Assembly: GCF_000379105.1 (NCBI RefSeq)
Contig: NZ_KB900609.1
Span: forward strand, 7,163,345 to 7,227,344
Direction: 5' to 3'
Length of the DNA: 64,000 nt
Source: Methylobacterium sp. WSM2598
Lineage (GTDB): Bacteria > Pseudomonadota > Alphaproteobacteria > Rhizobiales > Beijerinckiaceae
The position numbers were made by a program, and so were the translations under genes. Below the pieces are notes generated by a model. The model worked only from the letters and a program-made list of their open reading frames with translations. It made no database searches and was not told where the DNA came from. Shown here piece after piece: positions 37,995 to 45,599 of the stretch; position 1 is the stretch's first letter, and every line of letters starts with the position of its first letter.

Positions 37995-38980
37995 TCGCGC
38001 AGGCCGCCCGCGGCTGGCTCGCCGCCTACGCCGCCTGGAGCGGCATCCCGATCGGCAGCCTCGCGCTGCTCCTGATCCACGGCCTCACCGGCGGGCGCTG
38101 GGGCGAGGCGCTCGCCCCCGTGCTGCGCCCGGCCGCCTCGCTCACCCCGCTCGCGGCCCTGGCCTTCCTGCCGATCGGGCTCGGCCTCGCGGCGATCTAT
38201 CCGTGGGCGGCCGATCCGGCGCAGGCCCCGCCGCAGGTCGCTCCCCTCTACCTGCACCCGACCTTCTTCCTCGCCCGCTCGGTCCTCGCCCTGGTGATCT
38301 GGTCGGTGATCGGCCTCGTGGTCGCGGCGGGACGGGGCGGCGGCCTGTTCGCGGCCGTGGCCCTCCTCCTGCACGCGGTCCTGATCAGCGTGGTCGCGGT
38401 CGATTGGGTGCTCTCGGTCGAGCCCGGCTTCACCTCCTCGGCCTTCGCGGCGGGCTTCGCCATCGAGCAGATGCTCTCCGCCCTCGCCTTCGCGGCCCTG
38501 CTGGCGCCGCCGGACCTCGCGGGGCGCGACGCCAGCGACCTCGCCGGCCTGCTCCTCGCCACCCTGACCGGCACCGTCTACATCGCGCTGATGTCCTTCA
38601 TCGTGGCGTGGTACGGCGACCTGCCCGACAAGGCCGCCTGGTACCTGCGCCGCGGCCAGCACGGTCTCGTCTGGCTCATCGTCGCCGCCGTCGCGGCCGG
38701 CGCGGTCCTCCCCTTCGGGCTGCTGCTGAACGGGCACCTGCGGCGCAGCCGCGCCGCCCTGCGCCTGGTGGGCGGGCTCGTGCTCCTCGGGATCGGCCTG
38801 CACCGGCTCTGGCTCGTCGCGCCGGCCTACGACCCGCCCGGCCCGCCCCTCCTCCTGGGCGCGCTCGGCCTCCTCGCCGCCGTCGCGGTCACGGTCGGCC
38901 TCGTGCGCCTCTCGGGGCGCCTCCTGGCCCGCCTGTTCCCGGCGCGCCGCCTGCCCGGAGGGCTCGGCCATGCCGGCTGA
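37991..38980 (+). CDS. actF: alternative complex III subunit F
   Basis: A 329-residue membrane protein with about ten helices (YAAWSGIPIGSLALLLIHGL, ILVIWSV-like segments, SFIVAWYGDLPDKAAWYLRR). The V-x-x-Y-G-(N/D)-L-P-x-x-A-x-W-Y loop is characteristic of ActF. It is a partner of ActC in the membrane arm. It starts at GTG 37991 and overlaps the next gene by 11 nt. Confidence 0.9.
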   Translation: MIAQAARGWLAAYAAWSGIPIGSLALLLIHGLTGGRWGEALAPVLRPAASLTPLAALAFLPIGLGLAAIYPWAADPAQAPPQVAPLYLHPTFFLARSVLALVIWSVIGLVVAAGRGGGLFAAVALLLHAVLISVVAVDWVLSVEPGFTSSAFAAGFAIEQMLSALAFAALLAPPDLAGRDASDLAGLLLATLTGTVYIALMSFIVAWYGDLPDKAAWYLRRGQHGLVWLIVAAVAAGAVLPFGLLLNGHLRRSRAALRLVGGLVLLGIGLHRLWLVAPAYDPPGPPLLLGALGLLAAVAVTVGLVRLSGRLLARLFPARRLPGGLGHAG

Positions 38981-39377
38981 CGCCTCCCCGGAGATCCCCG
39001 CCCCCCCTGAGGCCCCGGGCGTCCCGGTCCGGACGGTGCTCGCCGCCGTCGCGGGCTTCGCGCTCTTCGTCGCCGCCGCCATGGGCGGGCTCAAGCTCTC
39101 CTACGACCGCGGCGCCCCGCGGCGCGAGCGGCCGCCGCCGCGGGCGATGCCGCAGCCCGGCCTGCAGATCGACCCGGCCGGCGACCTCAAGCGCCTCCTC
39201 GACGCGCAGGGCGAGGCCCTGTCCGGCTATGCCTGGGTCGACCGGGAGCGCGGCATCGTCCGGATCCCGGTCGCGCGCGCCATGGAGATCCTCGCGGGCC
39301 GGGGCGCCGCGGCCTTCGACCCGGTCGGCGCCCCGGCGGCGGCGCCCGGCCCGATCAAGGAGAGCCGGCGGCCGTGA
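38970..39377 (+). CDS. small membrane protein between ACIII and caa3 genes
   Basis: A 135-residue protein with one membrane helix (VRTVLAAVAGFALFVAAAMG) and a periplasmic domain containing LLDAQGEALSGYAWVDRERG then IVRIPVARAMEIL. That sequence (Y-x-W-V-D-x-x-x-G-I-x-R-I-P-x-x-x-A-M) is a pattern I associate with proteins next to caa3/ACIII genes. The function is not established; oxidase assembly is a guess from context. It overlaps actF and the SCO gene. Confidence 0.75.
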   Translation: MPADASPEIPAPPEAPGVPVRTVLAAVAGFALFVAAAMGGLKLSYDRGAPRRERPPPRAMPQPGLQIDPAGDLKRLLDAQGEALSGYAWVDRERGIVRIPVARAMEILAGRGAAAFDPVGAPAAAPGPIKESRRP

Positions 39378-40159
39378 CGCGCCTCCTCCTCGCCCTGCTG
39401 ATCGCGCTCGCGCCCTGCGCCGCCCGGGCGGGCCTCGCCGCCTCCGAGCTCGCGGCGGCGGGCCTCGCGCCGCCGGCCGGCGCCCGCCTGCCCCTCGGCG
39501 CCCGCGTCACGGACGAGAGCGGCCGCTCCCTCGCCCTCGGGGAGGCGCTCGGGGGCCGCCCGGCGCTCCTCGTCCCGGTCGACTTCACCTGCCGCACCCT
39601 GTGCGGGCCGGCCCTGGCCGTGGTGGCGGGCGCGCTCGGCGAGACGGGGCTGCGGCCGGGCGCCGATTACCGGCTGATCGTGCTCGGCCTCGACCCGAAG
39701 GACGGCCTCGCCGAGGGCCGGGCGCTCCTCGGCGCGCAGGTGGCCGATCCGGCCCTGCGCGCGGCGACGGTGCTCCTGCGCGCCGACCCGGCCGCCCTCG
39801 CGGACCTCACCCGCTCGCTGGGCTACCGCACCGCCTACGATGCCGAGCACGACCAGTACGCCCACCCGTCCGCCGCCCTCGCCCTGACGCCGGACGGACA
39901 CCTCGCCCGCGCCCTCTCGACCCTCGCCCTCGACGGGCCGAGCCTGCGCCTCGCGCTGCTGGAGGCCGGGCGCGGGGCGATCGGGGGCGTCGCGGGGCGG
40001 CTCGCGGTGCTGTGCTACGGCTTCGACGCGGCGCGGGGGATCTACACGCCCGCGATCTCGCGGCTCCTCACGCTTGCCGGAGCGCTGACGGTGGCCGGGC
40101 TGGGTCTGGCCCTGTGGCGGCTCGGCCGCGGCGGCGGGCCGGCCCGGAGGGTTCCGTGA
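39374..40159 (+). CDS. SCO1/SenC-family copper chaperone
   Basis: A 261-residue thioredoxin-like protein with a signal peptide (LLLALLIALAPCAARAGLA), the copper site Cys-x3-Cys in VDFTCRTLCGPALAVV, the conserved His in YAHPSAAL, and a C-terminal membrane helix (LLTLAGALTVAGLGLALWRL). SCO proteins deliver copper to CuA of cytochrome oxidase, whose subunit II is the next gene with an overlapping start. Start GTG 39374. Confidence 0.9.
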   Translation: MTRLLLALLIALAPCAARAGLAASELAAAGLAPPAGARLPLGARVTDESGRSLALGEALGGRPALLVPVDFTCRTLCGPALAVVAGALGETGLRPGADYRLIVLGLDPKDGLAEGRALLGAQVADPALRAATVLLRADPAALADLTRSLGYRTAYDAEHDQYAHPSAALALTPDGHLARALSTLALDGPSLRLALLEAGRGAIGGVAGRLAVLCYGFDAARGIYTPAISRLLTLAGALTVAGLGLALWRLGRGGGPARRVP

Positions 40160-41091
40160 TGGCCTTCTGGCCCGAGACCGCCTCGACCCTCGCGCAGCGC
40201 ATCGACGCGATCTTCGCCGGCCTGCTCGTCCTGTCGGGCGCGATCCTGCTCCTCGTCGTCTGCCTGCTCCTCGGCTTCTCGGTCCGCTACCGGCGCGGCT
40301 CCGCCGCCCCGCGCGGGCCGATGCCCGAGGTGGTGAGCCGCGAATTCGAGATCGGCTGGACCAGCGCGACCCTGTTCCTGTTCGTCTTCCTGTTCTGGTG
40401 GGGCACCTCGATCGAGATCAGGTCCTTCACGCCGCCCGGGGACGCGATCGAGGTGCAGGTCGTCGCCAAGCAGTGGATGTGGAAGGCGCTGCACGCCAAC
40501 GGCGCCCGCGAGATCGACGCGCTGCACGTGCCGATCGGCGTGCCGGTGCGCCTCGAGATGCGCTCGCAGGACGTGATCCACTCCTTCTTCGTGCCGGCCT
40601 TCCGGCTCAAGCAGGACGTGGTGCCGGGCCAGACCCACGTGGCGTGGTTCGAGGCCACCAAGCTCGGGGTGTTCCACCTCCTCTGCGCCGAGTATTGCGG
40701 CACCGACCATTCCCGCATGCGCGGCAAGATCGTGGTGATGCGGCCGGACGCCTACGCGGCGTGGCTCGCCGCCCAGCCGGAGGGCGACGACCTCGCCAAG
40801 GCGGGCGCGGCGCTGTTCGTGGAGCGCGGCTGCTCGGGCTGCCACGCCGCCTCCGCCCGGGTGCACGCGCCGAGCCTCGCCGGCCTCTACGGCCGCACCG
40901 TGGCGCTGGCGGACGGGCGCGTGGTCGCGGCCGACGAGGCCTACCTGCGCGACTCGATCCTGCAGCCGAACAAGGACGTGGTGGCCGGCTTCGCGCCGAT
41001 CATGCCGAGCTTCGCCGGCCGGCTCTCGGAGGGGGAGATCCAGAGCCTCGTCGCCTACATCCGCTCCCTCGCGAAGGAGGACCGGTCATGA
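40159..41091 (+). CDS. coxB: cytochrome c oxidase subunit II with fused cytochrome c (caa3 type)
   Basis: A 310-residue subunit II. It has two N-terminal helices (about 18-42 and 70-90), a CuA domain with CAEYCGTDHSRMRG, and a fused C-terminal cytochrome c (CSGCHAASARVHAPSLAGLY, axial Met in IMPSFAGRLS). The fused heme domain defines a caa3 oxidase that can take electrons from ACIII directly. No cleavable signal is obvious. Confidence 0.95.
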   Translation: MAFWPETASTLAQRIDAIFAGLLVLSGAILLLVVCLLLGFSVRYRRGSAAPRGPMPEVVSREFEIGWTSATLFLFVFLFWWGTSIEIRSFTPPGDAIEVQVVAKQWMWKALHANGAREIDALHVPIGVPVRLEMRSQDVIHSFFVPAFRLKQDVVPGQTHVAWFEATKLGVFHLLCAEYCGTDHSRMRGKIVVMRPDAYAAWLAAQPEGDDLAKAGAALFVERGCSGCHAASARVHAPSLAGLYGRTVALADGRVVAADEAYLRDSILQPNKDVVAGFAPIMPSFAGRLSEGEIQSLVAYIRSLAKEDRS

Positions 41092-42764
41092 GCGAGTCCG
41101 CGGCGCTCGGCGAATTGCCGCTGCCGACCGAGCCGGACTACCTGCGGTTCAGCCGCTCGGTCGGGTCCTGGCTCACCACCACCGACCACAAGCGCCTCGC
41201 GATCCTGTTCGCGGTCGTGATCACCGTGTTCTTCTTCATGGGCGGTGCGGCGATCACCCTGGTGCGCCTCGAACTCGTCTCGCCGGAGGGCCACCTCCTC
41301 ACCTCGGACACCTACAACAAGCTGTTCTCGTTCCACGGCATCGTGATGGTGTGGTTCTTCCTGGTGCCCTCCATCCCCAACACGCTCGGCCTCTTCCTGG
41401 TGCCGCTGATGATCGGGGCGTCGGACCTCGCCTTCCCGCGGCTCAACCTGTTCAGCTGGTACCTCACGGTGGCGGCCGGGGCCTGCACGGTCTACGCGCT
41501 GATCGCCGGCGGGGTCGATACCGGCTGGACCTTCTACACGCCCTTCTCGACGATGTTCTCGAACACGCACGTCTTCGCGGCGGCGCTCGGCGTGTTCCTG
41601 GTCGGCTTCTCCACCATCGCCACCGGCATCAACATCATCGCCAGCGTGCACATGCTGCGCTGTCCCGGCATGACGTGGTTCCGCCTGCCGCTCTTCGTCT
41701 GGTCGATCTACGCCACCAGCATCGTGATCGTGCTGGCGACGCCGGTCCTGGCGATCTCGCTGCTCCTCGTCATGGCCGAGCGCTGGCTCGGCCTGCCGAT
41801 CTTCGATCCGAACCGCGGCGGCGACCCGATCCTGTTCCAGCACCTGTTCTGGTTCTACTCGCACCCGGCCGTCTACATCATGGTGCTGCCGGCGATGGGG
41901 GTGGTCTCGGAAATCATCCCGGCCTTCGCGCGCCGCCGCATCTTCGGCTACACGTTCATGGTCTACGCCATCCTGGCGATCGCCGGGATCGGCTTCTTCG
42001 TCTGGGGTCACCACATGTTCGTGTCGGGCATGTCGCCCTACGCGGCCCTGATCTTCTCGTTCTTGTCCTTCATCATCGCGGTGCCGTCCGCCATCAAGGT
42101 CTTCAACTGGACCTTCTCGCTCTACCGCGGGCAGATCGGGTTCGGCGCGCCGATGCTCTACGCGCTCGGCTTCGTCGGGCTGTTCACGACCGGCGGCCTG
42201 TCGGGGCTCTTCCTCGCCGCCATCCCGGTCGACGTCCACGTCACGGACACCTACTTCGTGGTCGCGCACTTCCACTACATCATGGTGGGCGGCTCGGTCT
42301 CGGCCTTCTTCGGCGGTCTGCACTTCTGGTGGCCGAAGGTGACGGGAAAGATGTACCCGGAATCCTGGGCCCGGTTCGCCGCCATCCTGATGTATTTCGG
42401 GTTCAACCTGACCTTCGCGCCGCAATTCATCGCCGGCTATCTCGGGATGCCGCGGCGCTACCACACCTATCCGCCGGAATTCCAGATCTACAACGTGATG
42501 TCGTCGTCGGGCGCGGCGATCCTGGCGGCGGCCTACCTGCTGCCGCTCGCCTACCTGACCTGGTCGCTGGTCTACGGGGCGCGGGCGTCGAGCAACCCCT
42601 GGGACGCGACCGGCCTCGAATGGAGCACGACCTCGCCGCCGCCGCACAAGAACTTCGTCCGGCAGCCGCGGGTGGTGCGCGCGCCCTACGACTACCATCC
42701 GGAGGGCCACTCGGCGACGATCGGCCCGCCGAGCTACCAGCGCGAGCAGGAGCTCCTCCCGTGA
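41088..42764 (+). CDS. coxA: cytochrome c oxidase subunit I, A2-type
   Basis: A 558-residue heme-copper oxidase catalytic subunit with twelve helices. The His ligands are visible in LFSFHGIVMVWFF, SHPAVYIMVLPAMGVVSEII (CuB His with linked Tyr), FVWGHHMFVSGM, and VAHFHYIMVGGS. The Glu of the A1 D-channel motif (GHPE) is replaced: here it reads FYSHPAVY, the YS signature of A2-type oxidases, as in Rhodothermus caa3. It reduces oxygen to water and pumps protons. It overlaps coxB and coxC. Confidence 0.96.
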   Translation: MSESAALGELPLPTEPDYLRFSRSVGSWLTTTDHKRLAILFAVVITVFFFMGGAAITLVRLELVSPEGHLLTSDTYNKLFSFHGIVMVWFFLVPSIPNTLGLFLVPLMIGASDLAFPRLNLFSWYLTVAAGACTVYALIAGGVDTGWTFYTPFSTMFSNTHVFAAALGVFLVGFSTIATGINIIASVHMLRCPGMTWFRLPLFVWSIYATSIVIVLATPVLAISLLLVMAERWLGLPIFDPNRGGDPILFQHLFWFYSHPAVYIMVLPAMGVVSEIIPAFARRRIFGYTFMVYAILAIAGIGFFVWGHHMFVSGMSPYAALIFSFLSFIIAVPSAIKVFNWTFSLYRGQIGFGAPMLYALGFVGLFTTGGLSGLFLAAIPVDVHVTDTYFVVAHFHYIMVGGSVSAFFGGLHFWWPKVTGKMYPESWARFAAILMYFGFNLTFAPQFIAGYLGMPRRYHTYPPEFQIYNVMSSSGAAILAAAYLLPLAYLTWSLVYGARASSNPWDATGLEWSTTSPPPHKNFVRQPRVVRAPYDYHPEGHSATIGPPSYQREQELLP

Positions 42765-43438
42765 GCGGCGCGGCCGAGGGGGGCGTCGCCGGGGGCGAGC
42801 CGGCCGCGCGGCTGATCCGCGAGCCCTGGTCCGATCTCGGGCGCCAGCGGCGCGGGGCGACCTTCGGGATCTGGCTCTTCCTGGCGAGCGAGACGCTGTT
42901 CTTCGGGGCGCTGCTCCTCACCTACGCGGTGATGCGGATCGCCCACCCGGAGGCCTTCGCGGCGGCGGGCCGCGAGACCAACCTCGCCCTCGGCACCGCC
43001 AACACGGCGATCCTGCTCACCAGCAGCCTGACCATGGCGGTGGCCTCCCAGGCCGCCAAGGCCGAGGAGGACCTGCGCCGCCTCGTGGTCGCCTGCCTCG
43101 CCGTCACGGCCGCGCTCGGCCTCGCCTTCGTGGCGGTGAAGGGGGTCGAGTACCGCGAGGACATCGAGAAGAGCCTGGTGCCCGGGCCGCACTTCCCGCT
43201 CGCGGCGGCGCCGGCCCAGATCTTCTTCGCCCTCTACTGGCTGATGACGGGGGTGCACGCTTTGCACCTGTCGGTCGGGATCGCGCTGGTCGGGCGGCTC
43301 GCGCTCCTCGGCTGGCGCGGCCGGCTGGAGCTGCGCGGGAGTCCCGAGGTCGAGGTGACGGCCCTCTACTGGCACCTCGTCGACGTCGTCTGGATCGTCC
43401 TCTACCCGGTCTTCTACCTGCCGGGGCGGTCCGGATGA
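42761..43438 (+). CDS. coxC: cytochrome c oxidase subunit III
   Basis: A 225-residue subunit with about five helices (FGIWLFLASETLFFGALLLT; PAQIFFALYWLMTGVHALHL; VTALYWHLVDVVWIVLYPVF). The short form matches caa3-type subunit III. The start GTG overlaps the coxA stop (GTGA) and its stop overlaps coxD. Confidence 0.93.
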   Translation: MSGAAEGGVAGGEPAARLIREPWSDLGRQRRGATFGIWLFLASETLFFGALLLTYAVMRIAHPEAFAAAGRETNLALGTANTAILLTSSLTMAVASQAAKAEEDLRRLVVACLAVTAALGLAFVAVKGVEYREDIEKSLVPGPHFPLAAAPAQIFFALYWLMTGVHALHLSVGIALVGRLALLGWRGRLELRGSPEVEVTALYWHLVDVVWIVLYPVFYLPGRSG

Positions 43439-44976
43439 GCGCGACGGTCCGCTCCCTCTGGCTGCGCAACCTCGCGATCTGGGCGGCCCTGCTCGGCCTC
43501 CTGGCGCTGACCTGCGCGGCGGCCTTCTGGAAGCTCGGGGCGGCGACGGCGGCGATCGGCTTCGCCATCGCGGCCGCGAAGGCGCTCCTGGTGCTGGTCT
43601 TCTACATGGAATTGCGGGAGGCGCGCGGCCTCGTGCGCCTCGCCGCCCTGGCCGGGTTCCTGTGGGCGGGGGTGCTGTTCGCGCTGACGCTCAGCGACGT
43701 GCTGACCCGGCCGTGAGGGGAGCGCTCCGCGGCCCCGCCACTCCTCCCGCGCGCGCAGCCGGGCCTCCTCCCGGGCGACGTAGTCCCGCGTGAGCGGCAC
43801 CACGTCGTTGCGCCGCGCGAGCTGGATCTGGAACACCACCAGGTCCTCGTACCGGAAGGCCGCCTCGGAGGCCGCGAGGTACCAGTCCCACATCCGGCAG
43901 AAGCGCTCGTCGTAGAGCGCGCGCGCCGCCTCCCGCCTCGCGGCGAAGCGGGCGCGCCACGCGGCCAGCGTGCGGGCGTAGTGCAGGCGCAGCACCTCCA
44001 CGTCCGTGACGATCAGGCCCGAGCGCTCGATCGCCGGCGTGATCTGGGACAGGGTCGGCAGGTGGCCGCCCGGGAAGATGTAGCGGGTGATCCAGGCATT
44101 CGTCGGGTAGGGCGCCCCCGTGCGCCCGATCGTGTGCAGGAGCATCACCCCGTCCGGCGCCAGGCGCTCCCGGACGAGGCGGAAGAAGCCGGGGTAATCG
44201 GCCGGCCCGACATGTTCGAACATGCCGACCGAGACGATCCGGTCGAAGCTGCCCGACGCCCGGCGGAAATCCTCCAGGGCGAAGTGCGCGCGGGCGGAGA
44301 GGCCGCGCGCCTGCGCCTGCGCCCGCGCCCGGGCGAGCTGCCCCTCCGCCAGCGTGATGCCCCGCACCTCCGCGCAGCCTGCCACCCCGGCGAGGTAGAG
44401 CGCGAGGCCGCCCCAGCCGCAGCCGATGTCGAGGACCCGCTGCCCGGGCCCGGCCAGGAGCTTGGCGGCGATGTGGCGCATCTTGGCCCGCTGCGCGGCC
44501 GCGAGGTCGTCCTCCTCCGCCGTGAAGTAGGCGCAGGAATACTGCCACGTCGGGTCGAGGAAGAGCCCGTAGAGGCGCTCGTCGAGCGCGTAATGGTGGG
44601 CGACGTTGCGGCGGGCCCGCCGCGGCGTGTTGCGCCGGCCGAGCCGTCGGCCGAGGCGGCGCAGCAGCGCCATCGCGGTCGCGGAGGGCAGCGGCACCTC
44701 GCCGCGGCTGCGGGCGAGGAGCACGCGCATCAGGTCGGGCAGCGTCCCCTCCTCGAGGACGAGGCCGCCCTCCACGTAGAGTTCGCCGAAGGCGAGGTCG
44801 GGATCGAGGAGGAGGCGGCGCGCCGCCGACGGGTCGCGGAGCCGCACGCGGACCGGCGGACCGTCCCGGGGCCCGGCCGTCAGGCGCCGCCCGTCCGTGC
44901 CCAGCACCGTCAGCGGCCCGGCCAGCGGCAGAGCCGCCAGCACGCGACCGAGCACCCGTTCCATCAGCGTCGTCAT
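43414..44976 (-). CDS. cfa: cyclopropane-fatty-acyl-phospholipid synthase family protein
   Basis: A SAM-dependent methyltransferase that adds a methylene bridge to membrane lipid double bonds. The core shows RRNVAHHYALDERLYGLFLD, TWQYSCAYF, the SAM motif VLDIGCGWGGLALYLA, SVGMFEHVG and FPGGHLPT. The first 400 or so residues are normal. The frame then continues through about 100 Arg/Gln/Glu-rich residues (AERQREQHPRPQEPGQGG...) to a stop at 43414, antisense to all of coxD. This tail is not family-like, so the native stop may have been lost by a frameshift near 43720. Confidence 0.87.
   Translation of the reverse strand: MTTLMERVLGRVLAALPLAGPLTVLGTDGRRLTAGPRDGPPVRVRLRDPSAARRLLLDPDLAFGELYVEGGLVLEEGTLPDLMRVLLARSRGEVPLPSATAMALLRRLGRRLGRRNTPRRARRNVAHHYALDERLYGLFLDPTWQYSCAYFTAEEDDLAAAQRAKMRHIAAKLLAGPGQRVLDIGCGWGGLALYLAGVAGCAEVRGITLAEGQLARARAQAQARGLSARAHFALEDFRRASGSFDRIVSVGMFEHVGPADYPGFFRLVRERLAPDGVMLLHTIGRTGAPYPTNAWITRYIFPGGHLPTLSQITPAIERSGLIVTDVEVLRLHYARTLAAWRARFAARREAARALYDERFCRMWDWYLAASEAAFRYEDLVVFQIQLARRNDVVPLTRDYVAREEARLRAREEWRGRGALPSRPGQHVAERQREQHPRPQEPGQGGEAHEAARLPQFHVEDQHQERLRGRDGEADRRRRRPELPEGRRAGQRQEAEQGRPDREVAQPEGADRRAHPDRPGR
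43435..43716 (+). CDS. coxD: cytochrome c oxidase subunit IV-like small subunit
   Basis: A 93-residue protein with three hydrophobic helices (WAALLGLLALTCAAAFWKLG, AIGFAIAAAKALLVLVFYME, LAALAGFLWAGVLFALTLSD). KALLVLVFYMELR is typical of the CtaF/CoxD cytochrome c oxidase subunit IV family. It is the last gene of the operon; an antisense gene covers it completely. Confidence 0.85.
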   Translation: MSATVRSLWLRNLAIWAALLGLLALTCAAAFWKLGAATAAIGFAIAAAKALLVLVFYMELREARGLVRLAALAGFLWAGVLFALTLSDVLTRP

Positions 44977-45110
44977 CCGACGGCTCCGCCGTCAGCCCGG
45001 CCCGAACCGCCGGAAGCCGGCGCCGGACCGGGTTCGATGCGTCTCGTCGGACAAGAACGCCGTTCAGCCGCCCGCGCTCCCGGGCGAGCCCTGCAGCGGA
45101 TGCCTGCGGG

Positions 45111-45365
45111 TCATGCCCGCCGCGCATCCTCGGCGAAGAGGCCGCGCACGACGCCGAAACTCTCCCGGTCGCCGAGCAGGCGCCGGGCCGACATGATCAG
45201 CTGGAGCTCCTCGCGGTCGTTCATGCGCTGCCGCGACAGGCTCTCCAGCTGCCGCAGCCGCTGCACCATGCGCCGCCGCTCGACGTCGCCCCGCCCGCCG
45301 AGAACGAGATCCTCGATCTCCGCCACGGTGCCGCGATCCAGAAGATCGTGCTGCCTGTTGGTCAT
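45111..45365 (-). CDS. hypothetical protein
   Basis: An 84-residue soluble helical protein (MTNRQHDLLDRGTVAEIEDL...), rich in Arg, Leu and Glu with a likely coiled coil (RRMVQRLRQLESLSRQRMND). GAGGG lies before the chosen ATG; earlier in-frame starts lack support. No family recognised. About 230 bp of unassigned sequence separates it from the clcA stop. Confidence 0.6.
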   Translation of the reverse strand: MTNRQHDLLDRGTVAEIEDLVLGGRGDVERRRMVQRLRQLESLSRQRMNDREELQLIMSARRLLGDRESFGVVRGLFAEDARRA

Positions 45366-45599
45366 GCAACCCTCGGAGGATGGACCCCTCATCGCAACGG
45401 CCCGGGACGCTGGCGCACCGGGCCTCCAACCCCCTCGAATCCTCGGCGCGAGCCGGTGGCTCGACGAGGCTTCGAGAACGGACCCGGCGGTCATCGGACA
45501 CGCCCGCTGGGATCGTCCCAGGGTAGCGAACGGCGCCCGGTCCCGCGGCAACCCACGTTAAGATCGGGGCCCACCGCGCGGCGGGGCCGCCCCGGCCGC

